A stretch of DNA of 64,000 bases from NCBI GenBank assembly GCA_910588185.1, contig CAJUQR010000002.1:4318-68317 (forward strand), given 5' to 3'. Position 1 is the first letter of the stretch; the number at the start of each line of letters is the position of its first letter. The stretch comes from an uncultured Peptostreptococcaceae bacterium. GTDB lineage: Bacteria > Bacillota > Clostridia > Peptostreptococcales > Anaerovoracaceae. Under the pieces are notes generated by a model. It did not search any database, was not told where the DNA came from, and was given only the letters and a program-made list of their open reading frames with translations. The position numbers were made by a program, and so were the translations under genes. Below, piece by piece: positions 18,016 through 26,613 of the stretch.

Positions 18016-18804
18016 CTAGAAACAGAATTTTTCTATTGCCTCGGCAATACCAAGAGATCTCTCGCTTTGGCATACGTAAGAGGCCAGATTTTTTAGAGTA
18101 TCCACTGAATTGGCTACAGCGATTCCCGTACCTGCCCACTTAATCATTTCTGCATCGTTGGTATTATCTCCGCATGCCATAACTTCACTTTTATCTACTT
18201 CTAATTCTTTGCAGAGTAGTTCAAGAGAGTGAGCTTTATTTATGCCTTTTGGCATTATCTCTATGAGATATGGCTGAGATTGAGCTAGGTACGCATTTCC
18301 GCCAAGAAATTGCTCAAGCTCCTTTTGATATTTATTTACATCTTCTGGCTTAGCTACTATCATGGCCTTAGGGGAAGGAGAGAATTTGTATCCTTCAAAA
18401 GTTCCTGCTTCTATGGCTTCAGTATTTGCCAAATCCGGGTCTATTGTAGTTCCTTCGGTGACTTTTTCAACGAGGATTTTATGATTGAGGTAGAACTGAC
18501 AGTAGAGATTTCTCTCTTTGCAAAATTCGACTACTTTTTCCATGATTTCCACAGACAGCTGTGATGAAAAAATGGATTTACCATCGGAATCAGTTATGAG
18601 ACAACCGTTATAACAGAGAATTTTGCATTCAGGACCTATTTCTTTGGCATATTTTTCAGCAGACAGAAAGAGACGTCCTGTTGCGATTACTACGAAAATT
18701 CCCTTTGAAATACATTTTTTTAAAAGCTCTAAAGTTTTCGGATGTATTTTATTGTCTTTTTCCAAAAGCGTGTTATCCAAATCTAATGCGATTAATTTAA
18801 TCAT
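18016..18804 (-). CDS. HAD family hydrolase, Cof type sugar phosphatase
   Basis: 262 aa. Motif I IALDLDNTLLE (D8, D10), motif II VVIATGR, a lysine in the cap region and motif IV GDNTNDAEMI are all present, and the cap inserted between motifs II and III is the large Cof/YidA type. Such enzymes dephosphorylate sugar phosphates or flavin/pyridoxal phosphates; the substrate cannot be read from sequence. ATG 18804 (MIKLIALDLDN) is chosen with AAAGGGGAAA upstream. It lies 10 bp downstream of the membrane-protein gene on the same strand, so the two may be co-transcribed. Confidence 0.88.
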   Translation of the reverse strand: MIKLIALDLDNTLLEKDNKIHPKTLELLKKCISKGIFVVIATGRLFLSAEKYAKEIGPECKILCYNGCLITDSDGKSIFSSQLSVEIMEKVVEFCKERNLYCQFYLNHKILVEKVTEGTTIDPDLANTEAIEAGTFEGYKFSPSPKAMIVAKPEDVNKYQKELEQFLGGNAYLAQSQPYLIEIMPKGINKAHSLELLCKELEVDKSEVMACGDNTNDAEMIKWAGTGIAVANSVDTLKNLASYVCQSERSLGIAEAIEKFCF

Positions 18805-18814
18805 ATTTTCCCCT

Positions 18815-19423
18815 TTATAACATTTTAAAAAGTTCAAGAAGAGTACAGCCTATTAGTAAAAATTGTATTATCCAGTAAAAGGCTATGTATAAATTTTTGG
18901 TGCGAGGTCTGTACATTAATTCACCTAATTTAGTATATGCAACTGGTTTATGAATTCTAAAACTGTAAAGTGGTATTTCTTTAAGTCCTTTTATAGATTC
19001 TGGGTGAGAATTTGTATCGGTAAGTTCACCGCCGTCTCCGAAAAGATTTGTATGAAGAAGCTTATAACATTGCTGAGCATAATACAGATGTCTGTTAAAT
19101 GCATTATTCCACCTTGCAGTGAGTATCATCGACAAAAATCCCGCCATTGTAAGAGAAAAGTATATACAAAAAGCAATGAATGAATTAAACGCTCCTGCAA
19201 AAGCTAGTGCTCCTGCGGCTAAAGCCAGGAATATGCTGTTAAAAGTAAGTCTTTCATTTTCTACATGTCTTGCGTGTTCTAAGTTTTCAGTCATACATTG
19301 GGAGACAAAATTGAATTGATTTTCTGTCAATTCTTTACCTTCGAGTCTCTTCCATAAAGAATGTTCGTAGGTTTGTTGTTCTAATATTGCTTGTTTTTGA
19401 TTACGTTTACTGGTGTGTTTCAT
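18815..19423 (-). CDS. Membrane protein of unknown function (three predicted helices)
   Basis: 202 aa. A hydrophilic N-terminus of about 60 residues with several heptad-like charges is followed by two close hydrophobic helices (IFLALAAGALAFAGAFNSF and FCIYFSLTMAGFLSMILTA), a soluble loop of about 60 residues (GGELTDTNSHPES), and a third helix near the C-terminus (IAFYWIIQFLLIGCTLLEL). The two-helix plus soluble pattern is somewhat like SLATT-type or RipA-like proteins, but no family is firmly recognised. Its upstream region carries an imperfect copy of the operator palindrome found before folD. Confidence 0.7.
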   Translation of the reverse strand: MKHTSKRNQKQAILEQQTYEHSLWKRLEGKELTENQFNFVSQCMTENLEHARHVENERLTFNSIFLALAAGALAFAGAFNSFIAFCIYFSLTMAGFLSMILTARWNNAFNRHLYYAQQCYKLLHTNLFGDGGELTDTNSHPESIKGLKEIPLYSFRIHKPVAYTKLGELMYRPRTKNLYIAFYWIIQFLLIGCTLLELFKML

Positions 19424-19490
19424 ATTAATTTATCTCCATTTTTACTATACCAAATTATAACAGAATATATGACGAAAAATCAAACAAATG

Positions 19491-19508
19491 ATGACTAATA
19501 GCAGTTAT
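19491..19508 (+). promoter_or_regulatory. Imperfect copy of the ATGACTAAT palindrome
   Basis: ATGACTAATAGCAGTTAT resembles the perfect palindrome at 19831-19848 and shares the flanks AATG before and TGC after it. It lies 68 bp upstream of the minus-strand membrane-protein gene, so the same regulator may act on both sides of the intergenic region. Confidence 0.4.
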
Positions 19509-19552
19509 TGCTTTTTTGAGGGTGGAGGGTGTCAGTCAGAGGAAAATTTTAC

Positions 19553-19761
19553 TTTTTCTCACGAAATTCAAAAATTGATATGATTTAAGAGAAATTTCAG
19601 TCTATTTTCTCTTGAAATTAGCAGATACGAAAGTTTTGAGAGAAAAATTAAACGGTTTTAGTGCAGGCTTTCTTTCAAAACTTAGATAAATCATTATTTG
19701 AGAGAAAAATACAGAGAAAATCCTCCAAATGATAGGAATTTTTTTGATTTAGTGAGAAAAC
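19553..19761. repeat. MITE-like AT-rich element with terminal inverted repeats
   Basis: The 546-bp gap 19424-19969 has no gene. Inside it, the 24-base sequence at 19553-19576 (core TTTTCTCAC) and the reverse complement of 19737-19761 match at roughly 20 positions. Within these ends is a nearly perfect 15-base inverted repeat (AAGTTTTGAGAGAAA at 19631-19645 with TTTCTTTCAAAACTT at 19669-19683), and TTGAGAGAAAAAT occurs twice. The last 22 bases (19740-19761) recur identically at 36633-36654. This looks like a small non-autonomous repeat family. No target duplication was recognised. Confidence 0.45.
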
Positions 19762-19830
19762 CTTCACAAGCGCAAAGGGTATGCGGTGCTAATTACTTAA
19801 AAATATCAGACTTCTCGGAGGCCAGGAATG

Positions 19831-19848
19831 ATGACTAATATTAGTCAT
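19831..19848 (+). promoter_or_regulatory. Perfect 18-bp palindromic operator before folD
   Basis: ATGACTAATATTAGTCAT is fully self-complementary and abuts the -35 box TTGCAA at 19848. A dimeric repressor bound here would block the promoter. No known regulator site was recognised. Confidence 0.6.
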
Positions 19849-19876
19849 TGCAATGTAAAAAGGCCGATGTTATAAT
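19848..19876 (+). promoter_or_regulatory. folD promoter
   Basis: TTGCAA (19848-19853) and TATAAT (19871-19876) with a 17-bp spacer. The predicted start near 19883 gives a leader of about 87 nt with a small hairpin (GCTTC...GAAGC). No folate or ZTP riboswitch pattern was recognised in it. Confidence 0.75.
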
Positions 19877-19969
19877 GAACGCACGGTTATATTTACAGCT
19901 TCGCTGCGAGGAAGCGTTCATTGAATTGATTATAACAGCGTTGTCGTTATATATAGAGGAGATAGGAAT

Positions 19970-20818
19970 ATGGAATTACTTAAAGGAAAACCGGTTGCAG
20001 ATAAAATTAAAGAGAAAGTAAGCCAGACTGTAGAAGAGCTTATTGATAGAGGCATCGTTCCAACACTTGGGATTTTAAGGGTAGGAGAAAACGAAAGCGA
20101 TATAGCATACGAAAATAGTGCTGTAAAAGTTGCTAAATCTCTTGGAATAAATGTAGAGAAATATATAGTTGATGGCGATGCAACGGAAGAAGATGTACTT
20201 GATGTTTTGAAAGTTATGAATGAAGATGATAATATTCATGGAATACTCATGTTCAGACCTTTGCCAAAGCATATAGACGAAGATAGAATTAGAAATCACA
20301 TTAATCCGGCAAAAGACATAGACGGTATATCTGATGCCAGCGTTGGAAGCCTTTTTACGGGCAATAAGGTAGGATTTCCACCATGTACGGCAGAAGCGGC
20401 AGTAGCCATATTAGAGTATTATGGTGTTGCACTTTCAGGTAAAAAAGCAGCGGTAATCGGCAGAAGTCTTGTAATAGGCAAACCTGTTTCTATGATGCTT
20501 ATGGAGAAAAATGCAACTGTAACTATGTGCCATAGCAGAACTACGGCAGAGGATTTAAAAGCAATATGCAGGGAAGCGGATATTATAGTTTCAGCAGCAG
20601 GCAGAATAAATACCGTAGGAACGGAGCATGTAGATGGCAAACAGGTGGTCATTGATGTAGGTATAAATTTTGACGAAGACGGTAAGATGTGTGGAGACGT
20701 TGATTTTGAAGCTGTAAGTGAGAATACAGCTGGAATAACTCCTGTTCCCGGTGGTGTGGGAAGCGTTACTACTGCACTTCTTATGTTTCATGTAGTAAGT
20801 GCAGCATCATCAAAGTAA
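19970..20818 (+). CDS. folD: FolD, methylene-THF dehydrogenase (cyclohydrolase lysine replaced)
   Basis: 282-aa one-carbon enzyme that interconverts methylene-, methenyl- and formyl-tetrahydrofolate. Family signatures are clear: GILMFRPLPKHID, PAKDIDG, the Rossmann stretch AAVIGRSLVIGKPV and the end PGGVGSVTTALL. In most FolD proteins the catalytic motif is YxxxK; here it is Y47-ENS-A51, with the nearest lysine at 53. The usual cyclohydrolase lysine is therefore absent, as in some clostridial and monofunctional variants. The ATG has GAGGAGATAGG upstream. It has its own promoter with a palindromic operator. Confidence 0.9.
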   Translation: MELLKGKPVADKIKEKVSQTVEELIDRGIVPTLGILRVGENESDIAYENSAVKVAKSLGINVEKYIVDGDATEEDVLDVLKVMNEDDNIHGILMFRPLPKHIDEDRIRNHINPAKDIDGISDASVGSLFTGNKVGFPPCTAEAAVAILEYYGVALSGKKAAVIGRSLVIGKPVSMMLMEKNATVTMCHSRTTAEDLKAICREADIIVSAAGRINTVGTEHVDGKQVVIDVGINFDEDGKMCGDVDFEAVSENTAGITPVPGGVGSVTTALLMFHVVSAASSK

Positions 20819-20838
20819 GTAATTTCAGCTGATAATTC

Positions 20839-20867
20839 TTGACTTTTGATAAAAAACTATATAAAAT
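20839..20867 (+). promoter_or_regulatory. Promoter of the valS T-box transcript
   Basis: TTGACT (20839-20844), 17-bp spacer, TAAAAT (20862-20867), about 25 bp upstream of the first T-box sequence. Confidence 0.65.
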
Positions 20868-20892
20868 ATTTAGAATAATAATTAAATAAAAA

Positions 20893-21091
20893 CTGTGATA
20901 AAGAGGAGTAGGTAAAGACCAGCGCTCTACAGAGAAGGAAGCCGAAGGCTGAGAGCTTCCGAGAAAGCGTTTACTGAAGGTTGCTTTTGAGTTTTATTAG
21001 ATAATGAGCGCTTTTGTCTTGGATATTTGACAGAAGAATAAAGGTGGTACCGCGGAAAATCCGTCCTTTAGTATGGGGATGGATTTTTTTA
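20893..21091 (+). promoter_or_regulatory. T-box riboswitch upstream of valS
   Basis: Classic features in order: stem I opening with AAAGAGGAGTAGGTAAAG, the AGAGAAGGAAG and GAGAGCTTCCGAGAAAG distal elements, the conserved T-box core AAGGTGGTACCGCGG (21041-21055), and the terminator AATCCGTCC...GGGATGGATT followed by a T run (21056-21088). Uncharged tRNA-Val pairing should stabilise the antiterminator and raise valS expression. GTT at 20980-20982 is a candidate specifier codon; its exact place in stem I was not folded. Confidence 0.92.
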
Positions 21092-21270
21092 TTGCCGGCA
21101 GATAGGATTCATACATAGTTATCTAAGAAAATTAAATTGTATGATACATTCCTGCTTTTAACCCCAAAATCAGCGTTTTTGTATGGGTTTTGCAAAGGGA
21201 GTATATGGATAATCTTAGATTATTTTATGATTAGAGAAGCAAAAATCATAACTAGCCGTTGATGATATTA

Positions 21271-21300
21271 AAATTTGTATGAATTATACCATACAAATTT
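21271..21300 (+). other. Perfect 11-bp hairpin between T-box and valS
   Basis: AAATTTGTATG (21271-21281) pairs exactly with CATACAAATTT (21290-21300) across an 8-nt loop. No U-run follows, so it is not a terminator. A second stem (TTATGATT...AATCATAA, about 21223-21250) precedes it. The 285 bp from 21092 to 21376 hold no gene; they may be a processing or mRNA-stability region, or contain another promoter. Confidence 0.5.
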
Positions 21301-21376
21301 ATAGGGTTAATCGGTATTATTATGAAATTACTCTGTAACAGCATTAGAAAAGATAATTTATAAAAAGGAGATAAAG

Positions 21377-24112
21377 ATGGAAAAAAATTTGGCGAAGAAC
21401 TATAATCCCAAGGATTTTGAAGAACGAATTTACGAAGAATGGGAAAGAAATGGATGTTTTAGAGCAGATGTTGATAAAGATAAAAAACCGTTTACTATAG
21501 TGATGCCGCCTCCTAATATTACAGGACAGCTTCACATGGGACATGCACTTGATCAGACTCTTCAGGATGTTTTGACAAGATGGAAAAGAATGCAGGGGTA
21601 TAGCGCTCTTTGGCTTCCAGGCTCAGATCATGCCAGCATAGCCACAGAAGTAAAAGTAGTAAATAAGATAAGAGAAGATGAAGGCCTTGAGAAAGAGGAT
21701 TTAGGAAGAGAAGAGTTCTTAAAGCGCGCGTGGGCATGGAAAGAAGAATATGGCGGAAGAATCACAAGACAATGCCGCAAACTTGGAGATTCCTGCGACT
21801 GGAGCAGAGAACGTTTTACTATGGACGAAGGCTGCAACAAAGCAGTAAAAACTTTCTTTATAAAGCTATATGAAAAAGGCTTGATTTACAGAGGGAACAG
21901 GCTGATAAACTGGTGCCCTGAATGCAAGACATCTCTTTCAGATGCAGAAGTAGAACACCAAGACAGAAACGGCAAGTACTGGTACTTTAGATACCCTGCG
22001 GCAGACGGCGGTGAAGGCATTGTAGTTGCAACATCAAGACCGGAGACCATGTTTGCAGATGAAGCTATAGCTGTTCATCCTAGTGATGAAAGATATAAAC
22101 ATTTAGTTGGCAAAAAAGTAATTCTGCCGCTTGTAGGAAAAGAAATTCCTGTTATAGAAGATATATATCCTGATCCGGAAAAGGGAACTGGAGCAGTTAA
22201 GATTACTCCGGCTCATGATCCTAACGACTTTGAAGTGGGAGTAAGAGCCGGACTTGACAGACCTAGCTGTATCAATGAAGATGCTACGATGAATGAGCTT
22301 GCAGGCAAATATAAAGGAATGGATCGTTATGAGTGCCGCAAAGCTTGGGTAAGTGATCTTGAAGAAGCAGGATATCTTGTAAAGACAGAGGAAAAAGTAA
22401 TACCTGTAGGTGAGTGTTACAGATGTCATACTGTAATTGAGCCTATGCTTTCAGACCAGTGGTTTGTAGCTATGGAAGAGCTGGCAAAACCTGCAATTGA
22501 AGCGGCTAAAAAGGGAGATCTTACTCATGTGCCTGAAAGATTCGAAAAAACTTATCTCAGATGGCTTGAAGAAATCAGAGATTGGTGTATTTCCCGTCAG
22601 CTTTGGTGGGGGCACAGAATTCCGGCATATTACTGCGAGAGCTGCGGAGAAGTAGTAGTAGACTACGACATGCCGGGTAAGTGTCCAAAATGTGGAGGAA
22701 CTCACTTCCATCAAGATGAAGATGTACTTGATACGTGGTTTTCATCAGCCCTTTGGCCGTTTTCAACTTTAGGATGGCCGGAAGAAACAGAAGATCTTAA
22801 GTATTTCTATCCTACAGATGTTTTAGTAACAGGATACGATATAATATTCTTCTGGGTTGTAAGAATGGTATTCTCAGGACTTGAAGTGATGGGAGAAGTA
22901 CCTTTCCATCATGTTTATGTTCATGGACTTGTCAGAGATGCAGAAGGCCGCAAAATGAGCAAATCTCTCGGAAACGGCATTGATCCGCTTGAAGTTATAG
23001 ACCAGTATGGAGCAGACGCATTGAGATTTATGCTTACAACAGGTATTACTTTGGGCAATGACATGCGTTTTAAGGAAGATAGGCTTGAGTCGTGCCGTAA
23101 CTTTGCAAATAAGCTTTGGAATGCTTCAAGATTTGTAATCATGAATTTGCAGGATGAAGAAGGCAATTTTAAAGAAATGGCAAAGTGCTGCAAGGATTGC
23201 TGCGGCAAAGCTTGTGGAGATACTACTAACTTTGAGAATATAAATTTAAAAGACGAAGATAAATGGATAATCTCCAAGGTAAATGAGGCCGTAGAATATG
23301 TAACCAACGCTATGGAAAAATATGATTTGGCTTTGGCAGGGCAGAAAGTTTATGATCTTATTTGGAATGAATATTGTGACTGGTATATTGAGCTTGTAAA
23401 AGCAAGACTTTGGGGCAATGATGAAGAGGATAAAAAAGTAGTAAGATTTACTCTCGTTATGTGTCTTAAGAATATGCTGAAAATGCTGCATCCGTTTATG
23501 CCGTTTATTACAGAAGAAATTTGGAGCTTCTTGCCTCACGGTGAAGAACAGTCGGATAATCCTGATAATTATCTTATTAAAGCAGAATGGCCAAAGTTTA
23601 GTTTGAGCTGTTCATTCCCTGCTGCTACAAAAACTTTGGAAACAGCCATGGAGACTATTCGCAGTATAAGAAATATAAGGGCAGAAGCAGAAGCGGCGCT
23701 GAGCAAAAAACTCAGAGCTGTAATTTTGGCAAAAGGCAGTGAGCTGGATGTTATAAAGGCAGGCGAAAGTTATATTAAGAATCTGGCAAATATAACTGAG
23801 GTTACATTTATAGAAGATAAAGGCAAGGCTCCCGAAGAGGCTATGTCAGCAGTTATAGGCGGAGCCGAAATATATATTCCGCTTGAGGATTTAGTAGATT
23901 ATAATGCAGAATACGACAGACTTTCAAAGGAAAAGAAACGCCTTGAAGGCGAGGTAAAGAGAGTTGAAGGCAAGCTGTCAAATCAAGGCTTTATAAGCAA
24001 AGCTCCGGAGAAGGTTGTAAACGAAGAAAAAGAAAAGATGGCAAAATATAAAGAAATGCTTGAAAAAGTTTCAGCAAGACTTGATATGATTGCTTCTAAG
24101 GTAGGCAAATAA
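21377..24112 (+). CDS. valS: Valyl-tRNA synthetase
   Basis: 911-aa class I synthetase charging tRNA-Val. The HIGH motif appears as PPPNITGQLHMGHALDQT (about residues 42-59) and KMSKS as GRKMSKSLGNGIDP (about 525). The CP1 editing domain is present (TSRPETMFADEAIAVHP). A zinc-like pair CESCG...CPKCGG lies before the catalytic second half, and the C-terminal coiled-coil (LSKEKKRLEGEVKRVEGKL) is intact. AAAAGGAG precedes the ATG. Regulated by the upstream T-box. folC follows after 2 bp, so valS-folC-GNAT-thrE genes probably share a transcript. Confidence 0.97.
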   Translation: MEKNLAKNYNPKDFEERIYEEWERNGCFRADVDKDKKPFTIVMPPPNITGQLHMGHALDQTLQDVLTRWKRMQGYSALWLPGSDHASIATEVKVVNKIREDEGLEKEDLGREEFLKRAWAWKEEYGGRITRQCRKLGDSCDWSRERFTMDEGCNKAVKTFFIKLYEKGLIYRGNRLINWCPECKTSLSDAEVEHQDRNGKYWYFRYPAADGGEGIVVATSRPETMFADEAIAVHPSDERYKHLVGKKVILPLVGKEIPVIEDIYPDPEKGTGAVKITPAHDPNDFEVGVRAGLDRPSCINEDATMNELAGKYKGMDRYECRKAWVSDLEEAGYLVKTEEKVIPVGECYRCHTVIEPMLSDQWFVAMEELAKPAIEAAKKGDLTHVPERFEKTYLRWLEEIRDWCISRQLWWGHRIPAYYCESCGEVVVDYDMPGKCPKCGGTHFHQDEDVLDTWFSSALWPFSTLGWPEETEDLKYFYPTDVLVTGYDIIFFWVVRMVFSGLEVMGEVPFHHVYVHGLVRDAEGRKMSKSLGNGIDPLEVIDQYGADALRFMLTTGITLGNDMRFKEDRLESCRNFANKLWNASRFVIMNLQDEEGNFKEMAKCCKDCCGKACGDTTNFENINLKDEDKWIISKVNEAVEYVTNAMEKYDLALAGQKVYDLIWNEYCDWYIELVKARLWGNDEEDKKVVRFTLVMCLKNMLKMLHPFMPFITEEIWSFLPHGEEQSDNPDNYLIKAEWPKFSLSCSFPAATKTLETAMETIRSIRNIRAEAEAALSKKLRAVILAKGSELDVIKAGESYIKNLANITEVTFIEDKGKAPEEAMSAVIGGAEIYIPLEDLVDYNAEYDRLSKEKKRLEGEVKRVEGKLSNQGFISKAPEKVVNEEKEKMAKYKEMLEKVSARLDMIASKVGK

Positions 24113-24114
24113 TT

Positions 24115-25416
24115 ATGAACAGTGAAAAAGCTATAGAAAAAATACATGAATTTGAGCGGTTCGGAAGCATATTGGGACTTGAACGCATGACCAGACTTCT
24201 TGAGCTTCTCGGAAATCCTCAGGATGATCTTAAAGTAATTCATGTAGCAGGTACCAACGGTAAAGGCTCAGTATGCAGGTATATTTACAGCATGCTTGAA
24301 GCCGGGGGGTATAAGACGGGTATATATATATCACCTTTTATAGAAATTTTTAATGAACGCATAGAACTTGACGGAGAATATATAAGCGACGAAGATCTGG
24401 CTGTATATACAGATAAAGTCTTAAAAGCCGCAGAGATGATGACAAATGCAGGGAAGCAGTCACCAACCGAATTTGAGGTGATTACGGCCATAGCTTTTCT
24501 GTATTTTAAAGAAAAAGAATGTGATTATGTCGTGCTTGAGGTTGGTCTTGGCGGAACAGGAGATTCAACCAATGTGTGCAAATCTCCTTTGATTACCGTA
24601 ATAACTTCAATATCTATGGATCATATGGATAGACTGGGTAGCACCATTGAGCAAATAGCGGCAGAAAAAGCGGGCATAATAAAAGATGAATGTCCTGTGG
24701 TTACCAGTGCAAAGGATATAAGAGCATTGAGGATTATAGAAACTAAAGCTAATGAGCATAAGAGCATGTTCTTTGAAACTGCCAATATTCCTGTTACTAT
24801 CAAGGAAGAAAGCCTCAGTGGCTATAGATTTGATGCCGACATACAGGGTGTGATGTTTGAAGACCTTCAAATTTCTATGACAGGCCGTCACCAAATTGAA
24901 AATGCCGTGGCAGCTATAACTGCTGTAAATATAATGGAAGAGCGGGGAGACCTTAACATAAGCAGAGAAGCTCTATATAAAGGCTTAAAAGACGCCAGAC
25001 AACCCGGAAGATTTGAAGTGCTTTCAGATGACAGTGATTGTACTGTCATAATAGATGGAGCTCATAATGCTGACGGGGCAAGAGTTATGGCTGAAGCAGT
25101 CAGGAATTTGTGCGAAGATAAAAAAGTCCTTATGGTGACGGGAATCCTTGAGGATAAGGACGTCAAAAGCATATCACTGGAGTTTAGCAGGATTGCTTCT
25201 GATTTTATAGTAACAGAGCCGGATAATCCAAGAAAGATGGCGGCTGAAAAGCTTGCAAAAGTTTTTGAATCATATGGGGCAAAGTGCACTGTAATTCCTG
25301 ATTTTAGAAAGGCATGCAAAGCCGCAGTTGAATTAAAGGATAAATTTGACGTGATTATATTTGCAGGATCGTTATATTTGGTAGGAAAGATAAGGAGTAT
25401 ACTTAAACATGCTTAA
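24115..25416 (+). CDS. folC: Folylpolyglutamate synthase / dihydrofolate synthase
   Basis: 433-aa Mur-ligase-type enzyme that adds glutamates to folates. Signatures: the opening NSEKAIEKIHEFERFGSILGLERM, the P-loop VIHVAGTNGKGSVCRYI (about residue 42), the SPFIEIFNERIE loop, ISMDHMDRLG and the C-terminal VIIDGAHNADGA. The ATG starts 2 bp after the valS stop, with its ribosome site inside the valS end. Overlaps the next gene by 8 bp. Together with folD and glyA nearby it completes a one-carbon/folate neighbourhood. Confidence 0.94.
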   Translation: MNSEKAIEKIHEFERFGSILGLERMTRLLELLGNPQDDLKVIHVAGTNGKGSVCRYIYSMLEAGGYKTGIYISPFIEIFNERIELDGEYISDEDLAVYTDKVLKAAEMMTNAGKQSPTEFEVITAIAFLYFKEKECDYVVLEVGLGGTGDSTNVCKSPLITVITSISMDHMDRLGSTIEQIAAEKAGIIKDECPVVTSAKDIRALRIIETKANEHKSMFFETANIPVTIKEESLSGYRFDADIQGVMFEDLQISMTGRHQIENAVAAITAVNIMEERGDLNISREALYKGLKDARQPGRFEVLSDDSDCTVIIDGAHNADGARVMAEAVRNLCEDKKVLMVTGILEDKDVKSISLEFSRIASDFIVTEPDNPRKMAAEKLAKVFESYGAKCTVIPDFRKACKAAVELKDKFDVIIFAGSLYLVGKIRSILKHA

Positions 25417-25852
25417 ATTTAAGATTAAGTCTACAGATGAATACGAGAGATTAGTAAAGTTTTTTGTAGAAAATGAACTTGAATTTGATGGTGATGAAGA
25501 GGTAGATACTGATATAGTCAAGTGCTGGAAGGTGTTTCACGGTGATGATGAGCTTATTGCCGGATGTGTTTTAGCTCTTCGACAAGGTAAATATATAATA
25601 GATGGAATTGCTGTAACCAAGCTGTTCAGGAAGTTTGGCATAGGCAAGATTATGGTAGACAAAGTGGTGAAGGAAGTCAAAGAAAGAGGCGGAGATTCTA
25701 TATATCTTGTTGCCAGAGCTCCGGGCTTTTTTAGAACTTTAGGGTTTGAAACAGTTGAGCCTGATAATGCGCCTTTGTTTTTTGAGTGCGGGCAGTGTCC
25801 TCAATATCAGAAAACTTGCCACCCTGAAATAATGAAATTGGAGATTAGATAA
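25409..25852 (+). CDS. GNAT family acetyltransferase with C-terminal cysteine cluster
   Basis: 147-aa GNAT-fold protein. The acetyl-CoA site is visible as VTKLFRKFGIGKIMVDKVVKE (residues about 70-90; RxxGxG-like pattern). The C-terminus adds CGQCPQYQKTCHPEIMKL, with three cysteines and a histidine, which may bind a metal; this tail recurs in a clostridial subgroup, by recollection. The substrate is unknown. The start overlaps folC by 8 bp and the stop overlaps the next ATG (TAATG), so it is tightly coupled. Confidence 0.82.
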   Translation: MLKFKIKSTDEYERLVKFFVENELEFDGDEEVDTDIVKCWKVFHGDDELIAGCVLALRQGKYIIDGIAVTKLFRKFGIGKIMVDKVVKEVKERGGDSIYLVARAPGFFRTLGFETVEPDNAPLFFECGQCPQYQKTCHPEIMKLEIR

Positions 25853-26613
25853 TGAACTATGCCAAATTGCTTCAGGCAACTTTAGACATTGCAGAAGAGA
25901 TGCTTATATGCGGTGCAGAAGTAGGCAGGGTAGAGGACAGTATAGTACGCATGTGCAGCGCTTATGGATGTACCAGAGTCAATGCATTTATAATAACATC
26001 TAATATACAAGTTACTTTTGAAGATCCTGAGGGGAATATAGTAACCCAGATAAGAAGAATAATAAGACATGATGTAAATTTTGACAAACTGGATTATCTC
26101 AATGACTTGTCAAGATATATATGCAAATACAAGCCTTCTTTGGATGAACTTATAAAAAAGTATGAAGAGGTAATGGCAAGAAAGAATCTTCCTGTGTGGA
26201 TAGAATATGCAGGAGCTGTATTGATTGCTGCCGGTTTTACTGTGTTTTTCGGCGGCAATATCAATGATGCTGTAACTTCTGCTATTATGGGGCTCATCAT
26301 AACTATTTCCATGAGGACCCTTGGAAAATTTGAAGAAAATCAGATGGCAAAGGTATTTATTACATCGGTGATTGCCGGATTTTCAGCTATATTATCTGTT
26401 AAGATAGGGCTTGGAAATAATGTTGATAAGATAATGATAGGTGGAATAATGCTTTTGATTCCGGGTATTGCAATGACCAATTCGGTAAGAGATATGCTTA
26501 CAGGAGATATAGTGACAGGTCTCTTAAGGCTTGTTAATTCGCTGCTTACAGCAGCAGCCATAGCTTGCGGTTTTGCATTGTCTCTTATTTTGACGGGAGG
26601 CGGTGCAATATGA
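25852..26613 (+). CDS. Threonine/serine exporter family, ThrE N-terminal half (DUF1212)
   Basis: 253 aa. The cytosolic N-terminal part carries the family pattern DIAEEMLICGAEVGRVEDSIVRM, and about five membrane helices follow from residue 120 (e.g. WIEYAGAVLIAAGFTVFFGG). In Corynebacterium ThrE both halves are one protein; here the second half is the next gene. Probably exports small amino acids such as threonine or serine. Start overlaps the GNAT stop, and the end overlaps the next ATG by 4 bp. Confidence 0.85.
   Translation: MNYAKLLQATLDIAEEMLICGAEVGRVEDSIVRMCSAYGCTRVNAFIITSNIQVTFEDPEGNIVTQIRRIIRHDVNFDKLDYLNDLSRYICKYKPSLDELIKKYEEVMARKNLPVWIEYAGAVLIAAGFTVFFGGNINDAVTSAIMGLIITISMRTLGKFEENQMAKVFITSVIAGFSAILSVKIGLGNNVDKIMIGGIMLLIPGIAMTNSVRDMLTGDIVTGLLRLVNSLLTAAAIACGFALSLILTGGGAI

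Noticed and set aside
19877..19969. Possible folate or ZTP riboswitch in the folD leader
   Set aside because: The leader is short and shows only one small hairpin; none of the conserved bases of these riboswitches were recognised.
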